Part shown: positions 1 to 8,600 of the stretch, piece after piece
Layout: each line of letters starts with the position of its first letter
How positions within the stretch are numbered: the first letter of the stretch is position 1
From: Candidatus Cloacimonadota bacterium
GTDB lineage: Bacteria; Cloacimonadota; Cloacimonadia; Cloacimonadales; WRIO01
Direction: 5' to 3'
NCBI GenBank assembly: GCA_023230175.1
Contig: JALNXV010000082.1
Span: 1 to 11,499, forward strand
Length of the DNA: 11,499 bases
Notes under the pieces: generated by a model
Database searches by the model: none
Told to the model about the DNA's origin: nothing
What the model saw: the letters and a program-made list of their open reading frames with translations, nothing else
Position numbers and translations under genes: made by a program

Positions 1-24
1 TTCTTGTCCATTGAAATAGAAAAA

Positions 25-45
25 GACCAGAATTTTCATCTGGTC
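25..45 (-). terminator. Rho-independent terminator at the end of the CRISPR array transcript
   Basis: On the minus strand a perfect 7-bp stem, GACCAGA/TCTGGTC, with a 7-nt loop is followed directly by TTTTT (positions 24-20) and then an AT-rich tract. This fits an intrinsic terminator for RNA reading out of the distal end of the array. The plus strand has no immediate T-run, so the polarity is minus. A gene converging from the left beyond the window cannot be excluded. Confidence 0.7.
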
Positions 46-73
46 CATCTATTTTATCCTTTAAAAACATAAT

Positions 74-119
74 TCAGGCATATTATTCCTGATTTATATA
101 GTTCAAAAATTTAATGAAC
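74..119. other. Two small hairpins between array end and terminator
   Basis: Two inverted repeats follow the array before the terminator. One is TCAGG (74-78) with CCTGA (88-92). The other is GTTCA (101-105) with TGAAC (115-119), and it overlaps the decayed first half of the terminal repeat. Both have 9-nt loops and weak stems. They could stabilise the 3' end of the pre-crRNA or be chance structures in AT-rich DNA. Nothing else is visible in this flank. Confidence 0.3.
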
Positions 120-144
120 TTTTAATGTAACATAACTCCCAAAC
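109..144 (-). repeat. Degenerate terminal CRISPR repeat (leader-distal end)
   Basis: Positions 125-144 match the last 20 bases of the plus-strand repeat exactly, while 109-124 match the rest at only about 6 of 16 positions. In the crRNA direction this copy keeps the 5', tracr-pairing half and has lost the 3' half. This is the usual decay at the trailer end of an array. The spacer at 145-174 could still be processed, because the repeat that defines its 5' boundary (175-210) is intact. Confidence 0.9.
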
Positions 145-3100
145 ATGATAATGCCTTTGTTCCTCATGTGAATGGTTTGAGTTTCCTCAGATGTAACATA
201 ACTCCCAAACTAGTCCATTATTCCTCCACTTAGTTTTCTAAGTTTGAGTTTCCTCAGATGTAACATAACTCCCAAACCTGGATGGTCTGGACTGTCTTGA
301 TGGTCTTGTTTGAGTTTCCTCAGATGTAACATAACTCCCAAACGCAGCTCTCAGTCTTGCCTACCTGCATGTAGTTTGAGTTTCCTCAGATGTAACATAA
401 CTCCCAAACTACAGTTCCGCATGATTCCTGCTCCCAACAGTTTGAGTTTCCTCAGATGTAACATAACTCCCAAACAGAAATTATTCATTATTTTCAAAAA
501 AATAAGTTTGAGTTTCCTCAGATGTAACATAACTCCCAAACGACGGAGCCGTCGATACGATCGTCGGCGAGGTTTGAGTTTCCTCAGATGTAACATAACT
601 CCCAAACACAATTGTAAAGGTTAAAGCACCAGCGCTGGTTTGAGTTTCCTCAGATGTAACATAACTCCCAAACCCAGACGAAGCCTATAGCTGCCGTGAG
701 CAAGTTTGAGTTTCCTCAGATGTAACATAACTCCCAAACGAGCCAGTCTGTTTCCCAGTCAGCCGGATCGTTTGAGTTTCCTCAGATGTAACATAACTCC
801 CAAACGAAAGAAGAATAAGTTTTCTTTACCTACTTGTTTGAGTTTCCTCAGATGTAACATAACTCCCAAACTCAATCTTCAACTTAACTACTTTCGCCAC
901 TGTTTGAGTTTCCTCAGATGTAACATAACTCCCAAACCGTTGTGACTGATGAAGCAATCGACAACACGTTTGAGTTTCCTCAGATGTAACATAACTCCCA
1001 AACCATCCCAGCAAGACGTCTGTCTGCTTCCGCGTTTGAGTTTCCTCAGATGTAACATAACTCCCAAACTCTGTATGTTTTATATCTGTAGTATATGATG
1101 TTTGAGTTTCCTCAGATGTAACATAACTCCCAAACTAAGTAATATACACTATATTGACTATTTTGGTTTGAGTTTCCTCAGATGTAACATAACTCCCAAA
1201 CATTGATATCAATTCGTACAGGACTTCTGTTGTTTGAGTTTCCTCAGATGTAACATAACTCCCAAACACTGTCCGGAATCATTCTTGGAACAGGGACGTT
1301 TGAGTTTCCTCAGATGTAACATAACTCCCAAACGTATCGCTATCGCTCAAGAGGAAGAACGCAGTTTGAGTTTCCTCAGATGTAACATAACTCCCAAACA
1401 CCTTTGAAAAGCTCTACGGCAACACTATCGTTTGAGTTTCCTCAGATGTAACATAACTCCCAAACTATAGGCGATAGTTCAATATCATTAGGAGAGTTTG
1501 AGTTTCCTCAGATGTAACATAACTCCCAAACTCACCTTCTACGTTACCGTATGGCCTTGCTGTTTGAGTTTCCTCAGATGTAACATAACTCCCAAACACT
1601 GAGTGCAAGTATTGCCAATGCATCTAGGTTTGAGTTTCCTCAGATGTAACATAACTCCCAAACCGATGGCAGTATTCACCAACTACATTGAGAGTTTGAG
1701 TTTCCTCAGATGTAACATAACTCCCAAACGATTCGACGATGAATGAAGAAGACCGGATTGTTTGAGTTTCCTCAGATGTAACATAACTCCCAAACTATGA
1801 AGTTGGAAAAGAGGTGCTTCCGGATGTTTGAGTTTCCTCAGATGTAACATAACTCCCAAACCGAGGTCTTGATCGAGTGCTGGAGCTGCCTGTTTGAGTT
1901 TCCTCAGATGTAACATAACTCCCAAACCATGGCTATGAAGTAGTGACTACTGAAACGGTTTGAGTTTCCTCAGATGTAACATAACTCCCAAACAGAAAAT
2001 CCAACCAAATCTGAAAGAAATTTGTTTGAGTTTCCTCAGATGTAACATAACTCCCAAACACATTGTAACGATGATTCTGTTACATCGTTGTTTGAGTTTC
2101 CTCAGATGTAACATAACTCCCAAACCACTTTGATAACGGCATCTCTCCGCTTTCGGTTTGAGTTTCCTCAGATGTAACATAACTCCCAAACGCGGGATTC
2201 GACGATCTGTGCGATGCCTTCGTTTGAGTTTCCTCAGATGTAACATAACTCCCAAACGGGTTGCCTAGCCATTTCGTGAATGTCGCTGTTTGAGTTTCCT
2301 CAGATGTAACATAACTCCCAAACTCGCTGAGCCTTGTGAAGCAGATCATGGACGTTTGAGTTTCCTCAGATGTAACATAACTCCCAAACAACCTGTCTCA
2401 ATGTGGTCGGTGAATATTGGTTTGAGTTTCCTCAGATGTAACATAACTCCCAAACGAGTGGTACAAGGGTAAGCACGAGCTTTACGTTTGAGTTTCCTCA
2501 GATGTAACATAACTCCCAAACTTCTGCCTCAAGTCTCTCGGCTTCGGTCATGTTTGAGTTTCCTCAGATGTAACATAACTCCCAAACAGTCCCATTCCCT
2601 TATAGCCTCTCTTGCCTGTTTGAGTTTCCTCAGATGTAACATAACTCCCAAACTCTTGTAATGTCATTCTTTAACACTCCTCAGTTTGAGTTTCCTCAGA
2701 TGTAACATAACTCCCAAACGACTACTACTACATAGGTAACACTGCTTATGTTTGAGTTTCCTCAGATGTAACATAACTCCCAAACATACTTCGGGTTCGG
2801 GAACAGGCAATCTTCGTTTGAGTTTCCTCAGATGTAACATAACTCCCAAACAGCAATTCCTCTATCCCTGAAGCCATTCTTGTTTGAGTTTCCTCAGATG
2901 TAACATAACTCCCAAACAATCTTAAGGCTGACGGGAAAATTGATGAAGTTTGAGTTTCCTCAGATGTAACATAACTCCCAAACTGCGTTGGGTTCAATCT
3001 CACTAGCGTAATAGTTTGAGTTTCCTCAGATGTAACATAACTCCCAAACGTTGGTGAGGTCGTAAACCATCTTAGCTACGTTTGAGTTTCCTCAGATGTA

Positions 3101-3774
3101 ACATAACTCCCAAACAGGCATCTTGAATTCTTTCTTTGAGAGTTTGTTTGAGTTTCCTCAGATGTAACATAACTCCCAAACTCAGTGTACCAGCACTTGC
3201 CTGTGCGTTGGTTTGAGTTTCCTCAGATGTAACATAACTCCCAAACGCCTCCTAAGCTTTAATTTATACGTACTGAGTTTGAGTTTCCTCAGATGTAACA
3301 TAACTCCCAAACCTAGCTTGCATCTTGTAACGATTGTTTCTTGTTTGAGTTTCCTCAGATGTAACATAACTCCCAAACATCGTATACTCTATAAGAAGCC
3401 TGAGCCTAGTTTGAGTTTCCTCAGATGTAACATAACTCCCAAACTAATTTATTTGTATTGAATATTCTCTTCAAGTTTGAGTTTCCTCAGATGTAACATA
3501 ACTCCCAAACACTGGAACTGTAGTACTTCTGCAACCGTAAGTTTGAGTTTCCTCAGATGTAACATAACTCCCAAACTCCAGGTCTTTCACTTCAACCTTT
3601 TTCTTTGTTTGAGTTTCCTCAGATGTAACATAACTCCCAAACCAACTTCTTGGCTATGAGCTACTACCTCATGTTTGAGTTTCCTCAGATGTAACATAAC
3701 TCCCAAACTCCCAACAGAGGATATGATTGACCCAGACAGTTTGAGTTTCCTCAGATGTAACATAACTCCCAAAC
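109..3774 (-). CRISPR. Type II-A CRISPR array, 55 intact repeats plus one degenerate, 55 spacers
   Basis: The 36-bp repeat occurs 55 times from 175 to 3774 with a 66-bp period, and all copies appear identical. In the crRNA direction (minus strand) it begins GTTTGGGAGTTATG and ends GGAAACTCAAAC. Its ends are inverted repeats interrupted by one extra G. A 56th copy at 109-144 keeps only 20 bp intact (125-144); its other half has diverged, which marks the leader-distal, oldest end. Spacers are 30 nt except one of 31 (211-241) and one of 29 (3182-3210). Orientation as the minus strand rests on four points: resemblance to the T. denticola II-A repeat as I recall it, the leader next to csn2, the decayed repeat and terminator at the far end, and pairing of the repeat 5' end with the tracrRNA. 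Short open frames through the array are artefacts of the repeat having no stop codon in some frames. Confidence 0.99.
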
Positions 3775-3826
3775 CTCAGCAATCAATCTGTTTTTGAGAT
3801 TTGGGAAAATATACAAGACAATTGTA
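3775..3826 (-). promoter_or_regulatory. CRISPR leader with possible array promoter
   Basis: Only 52 bp separate the csn2 stop codon from the first repeat. On the minus strand the leader ends in TTGCTGAG right at the first repeat; a GAG-type end at the leader-repeat junction is typical of II-A leader-anchoring sequences. A candidate -10 box TATATT lies at 3813-3808, with no good -35 box, so the array may also be read from the cas operon, since no terminator follows csn2. An inverted repeat ATACAA/TTGTAT (3811-3827) spans the candidate -10 box. A CCCAAAT element (3805-3799 on the minus strand) is complementary to the start of the repeat. Confidence 0.7.
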
Positions 3827-4498
3827 TCAAAAAAGCTCACATTTGTCTCTATCAATTACAATGTGTTTGGCAGTAAGAAAATTGTTATCAGGATTATGGT
3901 TTTCTATAAGGATTAACGAGTGCTTAAGTGATTGGCATTCGGAAAAAAAAGTAATTAGGTCTTCATGATTGAAAAAGCTCAGGAGATTAATAAAAACAAA
4001 GCACCCTATTTGACAAATATCGTTCATGAGATTCAGATACTCAAGCAATTTTTCCATATCTGATTCAAACTCTGTTTCAACTGAGAAATCCAGGAATTTG
4101 ACCAAAGAACCTGCATCGTAATCTGCAAAAGTAATTTTGTAGGGAAGATTTTCCTGTATTTTTGCCTTAAAAAATTCAAATGCATTTCTTAGCATCATTT
4201 CATCTTGCAACATGTCTTCAGACTGAATCAGATCTTTCAGCATGGAAGCTAGTTTGGTTTTTATACGTCTATCTTCAGCTTCGATAGAGAGTGGATTGGT
4301 AATAAAAACCATTGAGTCTTTGATGTTCTTTTCTGAGATTCCATCAGATAATACAAAAGGACCATCGAAACCACTTATCTGCAAAAACAGATCCTTCACA
4401 TACTGTCTAAAGATATCTGGGTCTTCAATCGCAATTATTGACGTTTGCCCATCTCCTATTGTGATTTCATGTTCCCATTCATAATGCTTTAATTTCAT
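3827..4498 (-). CDS. csn2: Csn2, type II-A adaptation protein (short form)
   Basis: A 223-residue protein placed last in a cas9-cas1-cas2 operon and next to the array. Csn2 defines type II-A systems; known members form tetrameric, calcium-dependent rings that slide on double-stranded DNA ends and are needed for spacer acquisition with Cas1, Cas2 and Cas9. The length matches the short Csn2 of S. pyogenes (about 220 residues) rather than the long form of about 350. Visible features fit the family: a beta-rich N-terminus with a GDGQTSIIAIEDP stretch (residues 15-27), an acidic helical middle, and a hydrophobic strand IGCFVFINLL near the C-terminus. Sequence identity to known Csn2 is low, so the call rests on position, length and general pattern. 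The ATG overlaps the cas2 stop codon by 4 bases (ATGA), implying coupled translation. Confidence 0.9.
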   Translation of the reverse strand: MKLKHYEWEHEITIGDGQTSIIAIEDPDIFRQYVKDLFLQISGFDGPFVLSDGISEKNIKDSMVFITNPLSIEAEDRRIKTKLASMLKDLIQSEDMLQDEMMLRNAFEFFKAKIQENLPYKITFADYDAGSLVKFLDFSVETEFESDMEKLLEYLNLMNDICQIGCFVFINLLSFFNHEDLITFFSECQSLKHSLILIENHNPDNNFLTAKHIVIDRDKCELF

Positions 4499-4815
4499 AC
4501 CACAACCACTCTTTCAGTTGATGTGATATATTCCGAGTTATTTTTTCCAGTAATGTAACGAATATTTGCAAATTGCTTTTCTGTAACCTTTAACAGTTCA
4601 ACTAGCCCGTTCGGAGGAGCAATTTTTTGAACATTCTGTTCTATAGTCTTGGCGGCTATTCCATTTAATGTCAGTTTTGAATAAACTGATTCCTGAATCA
4701 TTACAAAACCCTGTTTTACAAGATACTTGCGAAATCTTCTATACTCTCGTTTGTCATCAACAGTCAAAACCGGGAGATCAAAGAAAACAACTACTCTCAT
4801 ATACCTAAAACTCAT
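4495..4815 (-). CDS. cas2: Cas2, spacer-acquisition endoribonuclease-fold protein
   Basis: A 106-residue protein with the Cas2 ferredoxin-like fold signature. The first strand MRVVVFFDLP carries the conserved aspartate (D13), followed by the RRFRKYLVKQGF helix and ESVYSKL. In the acquisition complex Cas2 bridges two Cas1 dimers and acts mainly as a scaffold. I chose the ATG at 4815 because the resulting MSFRYMR start matches the MSYRYMR start of S. pyogenes Cas2. The ATG at 4800 (MRVVV) is also possible, and longer starts back to 4845 add residues with no family counterpart. With this start the gene overlaps cas1 by 11 bases and shares ATGA with csn2 at its end. The C-terminus is short (ERVVVV), lacking the acidic tail of the S. 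pyogenes protein. Confidence 0.96.
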   Translation of the reverse strand: MSFRYMRVVVFFDLPVLTVDDKREYRRFRKYLVKQGFVMIQESVYSKLTLNGIAAKTIEQNVQKIAPPNGLVELLKVTEKQFANIRYITGKNNSEYITSTERVVVV

Positions 4816-5683
4816 ACCTATAAAACTTAATTCGTGACACATCATTTGCTTCTAAAGCCTCTAAGACACTTTTTACATAGATGGAAATGGCATCCAAAAC
4901 CGTGTGGCGAGATTCATCGATAGAGACATCACTTGTAAGAATGCTAGCCAGCATGAGTTTCTGTTCTTTTGATAACTCATAGTCATCGATAGAAAAACCA
5001 AGCACGCAGTGATCAACAATCGGCCTGAACGGTTCCATTAAATCACAAGCCAGATTATATTCGTTAAACGTATTCCTATGAAATATTCCTAATTGAGTTA
5101 TGTAGCCGTTTGCAACAACCGTCCGTGCAAAAGCAGAAAGCAATATGGCATAACCATAATCGAGACATGAATTAGTCAAGCATGGCTCAGATCTAGAGAA
5201 AGAATCACTAAACAGAGTATTAAAATAAACTTTTGCTGCATGCCCCTCTCTGTTTGTTTCATCACCTGGAAGGACTCTCAGTGCATAAGAATAGACTTGA
5301 TCACTAACAACCGCATCTATTCGGCGAAGACAGGCCGATTGATTAAAAATCTTTTCTCTTACTATCTCTCTCCAGACATTAGCTTTTGCTTCCTGAGACC
5401 AATGTGTCTGTATTAGTATTTTTGTACTCGTATCATAACTGCCATACAGTTGCAGCAACTGGGCTCCTGGGAGCCGTTTCCCATCACAGAAAATGATAGC
5501 AATTTTTTTCTTCCATAAAGCTTCTAGAAGTGAAACAGTTACAGCGCAACCTGTGTTTTCTATGATAAGAACAGATATTTCTTCAATGAAGATACGCTTT
5601 GTTTCCTCGGCTCTGATTACTAGATAATTAAGCTTCAATTCTATCTTCGCTCTTGAACTAACTATAACAACCCGCCAACTCAT
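4805..5683 (-). CDS. cas1: Cas1, CRISPR integrase (type II-A)
   Basis: A 292-residue Cas1 that, with Cas2, inserts new spacers at the leader end of the array. Family landmarks are visible: the N-terminal beta domain begins MSWRVVIVSS (compare MAGWRTVVV in S. pyogenes), then CDGKRLP (66-72), NREGHAA, LDYGYAILL and DLMEPFRPI. The metal-binding catalytic residues align as E146, H202 and E217, each three positions before E149, H205 and E220 of S. pyogenes Cas1. The start at 5683 is chosen from this alignment. A TTG at 5695 would add four residues and overlap the cas9 stop (TTGA), but has no family support. No strong Shine-Dalgarno site precedes the ATG, which lies 8 bases after the cas9 stop, so coupled translation is likely. 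The gene appears intact. Confidence 0.97.
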   Translation of the reverse strand: MSWRVVIVSSRAKIELKLNYLVIRAEETKRIFIEEISVLIIENTGCAVTVSLLEALWKKKIAIIFCDGKRLPGAQLLQLYGSYDTSTKILIQTHWSQEAKANVWREIVREKIFNQSACLRRIDAVVSDQVYSYALRVLPGDETNREGHAAKVYFNTLFSDSFSRSEPCLTNSCLDYGYAILLSAFARTVVANGYITQLGIFHRNTFNEYNLACDLMEPFRPIVDHCVLGFSIDDYELSKEQKLMLASILTSDVSIDESRHTVLDAISIYVKSVLEALEANDVSRIKFYRYEF

Positions 5684-5691
5684 AAGCAGTT

Positions 5692-8600
5692 TCAAACCAT
5701 TCTATGGACTTTCTCAAATAATCCTGTAACACTCTGATCCACAATCTCAACACTTTTTTCAAGAATCATTATTTTTGCTCCACAAGTAATCGTTCCTGCT
5801 TGCTTTGATCCTTCAATAAGGGATAAATCACACTGTCCATTTCCCATTCCAAAATACTGAACAATGGAGTATAGTAAACGGCACTGATTCTCAATCGACA
5901 ATTTGTCAAAAATTGCCGATTTGTCTCTCAATATTTTTGTTTGGTTTCCTAACCGTTGCTTATAGATATTGCATTCAAGTCTCTTCATGAGTTCACTGAA
6001 CAATTTTTCGTTGCTCTCTTTTGATATACAATCGTATTCTTCGGTAATAATGTAAGATTTATCATTTGCCAGTTTTTCAAGGACTTTCTCTACTTTTTTG
6101 TACTTGTAGACATCAGCATTGGCAAGAATCAGTGGAAGTCCAGAATCCATTGTAATAACCTTTCCGCCATTTGATTTTCCTTTAATTCTCAATGGGTATT
6201 TATTGATTCTGAAAAGTGCATTTATATGAACCTTCAACCTAATTACTTCTGGGTTTATCAACTTCAACTCAATTCGGCAATAATCAAGTAGAGCTCCATC
6301 GGTTGAATACTTATCTTTGTCAACAATGCTAATCGGGATAATTGAAACACAAGGCTTGCTTTTCTCGAAAGATTTTACAAGAGCAAAATGGCTGGTAGAA
6401 AGACTGTTATACCCTCCATACTGTTTTGTCCACGCTTGCAATTCTGCTTTTTCGTCCTTAGTCTTTTCAAGTCTGCCTGCAAGGATTGGATCACTTGATT
6501 TTACAGGTAACATTTCTTCTTTGTCGTTTCTGATTTGAAGATCAAATAACGGTCCTTTTCCCGTTATTGGTTGTACTGTACAGAGAATTGTTTTTTCCAT
6601 CTTCTCATTTGTAACAAATGAATAAACTGTTTGGATTGTTCCGTTTTTATGAGCCTTCCAGGAAGCGGAAGGAACATCATAATCAAAGGGTTTCGAGAGA
6701 TTGTTTTCTGCAGAAAAACTACTTCGGAGAGGGAAACATGAATACTTGGAATCAATGATATTACCAACAACAATGTTGAGATAAGCATCTTTTGCGTGAT
6801 GAAGATTGTTGATTGCGCGGCATTTCCATATTTCAAACTCTTTACGAAAATCCGAAACCTTTGATGCTTTGGAATAAACAATCTTTGATTCATCTCCATA
6901 GTATCTGCGGAGAATTTCCGCAGTTGCCTTTGTTGACTGACTGGTTTCAACTAATTGTCTATTAACAAATCCCTCAAGATCCTTATCCGTCAATTGTGTT
7001 GGCCGGATCAACCTCTCATATTTCTCAGAATTTATTAGATTTGTCTTCTTCAGCATAGACCAGAATGATTCCATCCTTGACCTTATGCCATCTTGGATGG
7101 GATAATCTTGGGATTTTTCTCTGTTGAGAGCACTCTTAACAAGAACCTTGTTGGTCAAAGAATCATCACCGGATTTCGAATACGGAAAAATATGATCTAT
7201 GTCATATAGTGTTGCATTACCAAGATTTTCAAGGTCAATTGGTTCTCCAGAGTACATACAACGGCCCATCTGCGAGTAGTACAAATACAACCTGTCACGT
7301 TTGGTAATTATTTCCTGGCTCTGTTTCTCTAAGGACATTTTGACCTTGTCAGCATTATCTCCACCAAGAGAAAGAATCAGTTGCTTATCATCTTTGGACA
7401 AGTTGTGATATTTTTCCAGTAAGTCATCTTTCCTTGAAACAGTCCTTTTCTTTTTTCCACTGTTTCGTGTTACTTCGATGAAGACCTTTTTTGGCGCATG
7501 TCCCATGACCTTATGAACTTCTTGGACTATTTTCAACGTCTGCCATATCTGCCTTTTTACAGAAGGAGAAACAAACAGGTCATCAACAACCTCATATGAA
7601 AGCTTTCCAATTGCCGGCTTATTGTTCAATTCCTCACGAAAGGAGTATTTTGAACTTAGTATTTCCATTAGATTATCATTTGTCTCCCATAGAGTGGATA
7701 TGATGCTTCGCACCTCACCTGTTTCTTTGCTGAAGCCTTCAAGCTTTGCGAGGAACTTCTCTGACATAGTTCCCCATCCTGAAAAATTGAGTGTCTCAAT
7801 TCTACTGATGTCATCTTCTGCAAGTTTAGCACCAAACTCATTGTTCAGCCTCGAATGAAGTACCTTTCCTCCTTCTGGGAAAACGGTAATGAAGTAGATT
7901 ATTTTCTCGCAGTCAGACCAACTCAACCTTTTTGAATCAATGTACGTTTTGAAAACACGGTAAGAGGCTAGAGATGACTTGGGATTGCCATCGATTCCTG
8001 ATATAATCAGTTTCTGTTTTTTAGGATACCATCCCTGAGCATACATATATGTGATTATTTGCTTTTGAGTAACGTGATCCCTTCCTTTGAATAAATCGTT
8101 GTAAATGCCTTGTTTCTGCACAACCGTTATCTTCAAACCATTTACTTTGAGATTGTTAATCTCATTCAAAACCATGAACTTAGAATACAGAAGTGAATTC
8201 TTTGGAATAACGTCCTCTTCTGGCATGTAGACGCATTTATTGGTCATTCTTTTAATAAATGCTTCTGCAGAGGATTCTTCATCAACAACATCTGAGAAGT
8301 TCCAAGGGGTAATCTTTTCATTCCATTTTCTTTCAATCCAATGATTTCTAGTACTGTTGTTTGAATTGAATCCAAGCGGACCAACATAATATGGAATTCT
8401 GAATTTTAGGATATCAACGAGTTTCTCCGTTACAGATAAACCAGAATCATCTTTCTCATTCAAGAAAGGAAAGCAGTGTGAAGCTTTCTTTAGAATAAGT
8501 TTAAGTTCCATCAAATTGACTTGATATGGTACAACACCGTTTCTGAAAGAAACCAGAAGATTTAGGAAAGTTCCGTTCTCGATTTTATCCTTTATGTACT

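Noticed and set aside
1618..1631. Possible self-targeting: the end of one spacer plus repeat resembles TGCATCTAGGTT near 11250
   Set aside because: The match is 12 bases and partly formed by the repeat itself, so it is expected by chance and not a protospacer.
310..3772. Many 60-104 codon open frames with repeating SFLRCNITPK, LGVMLHLRKLK or FGSYVTSEETQT units
   Set aside because: They are the CRISPR repeat translated in different frames. The 66-bp period is a multiple of three, so a frame free of stops in the repeat stays open over several spacers.
4242..4484. An 80-codon plus-strand frame opposite csn2
   Set aside because: Antisense shadow of csn2 without a ribosome site or recognisable motif.
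5681..5695. TTG start for cas1 overlapping the cas9 stop as TTGA
   Set aside because: It adds four residues that have no counterpart in related Cas1 proteins. The ATG at 5683 aligns with the family start.
6564..6950. A 128-codon minus-strand frame inside cas9
   Set aside because: It lies wholly within cas9, which encodes RuvC-III and other conserved segments in its own frame here. It is a shadow frame with no motif.
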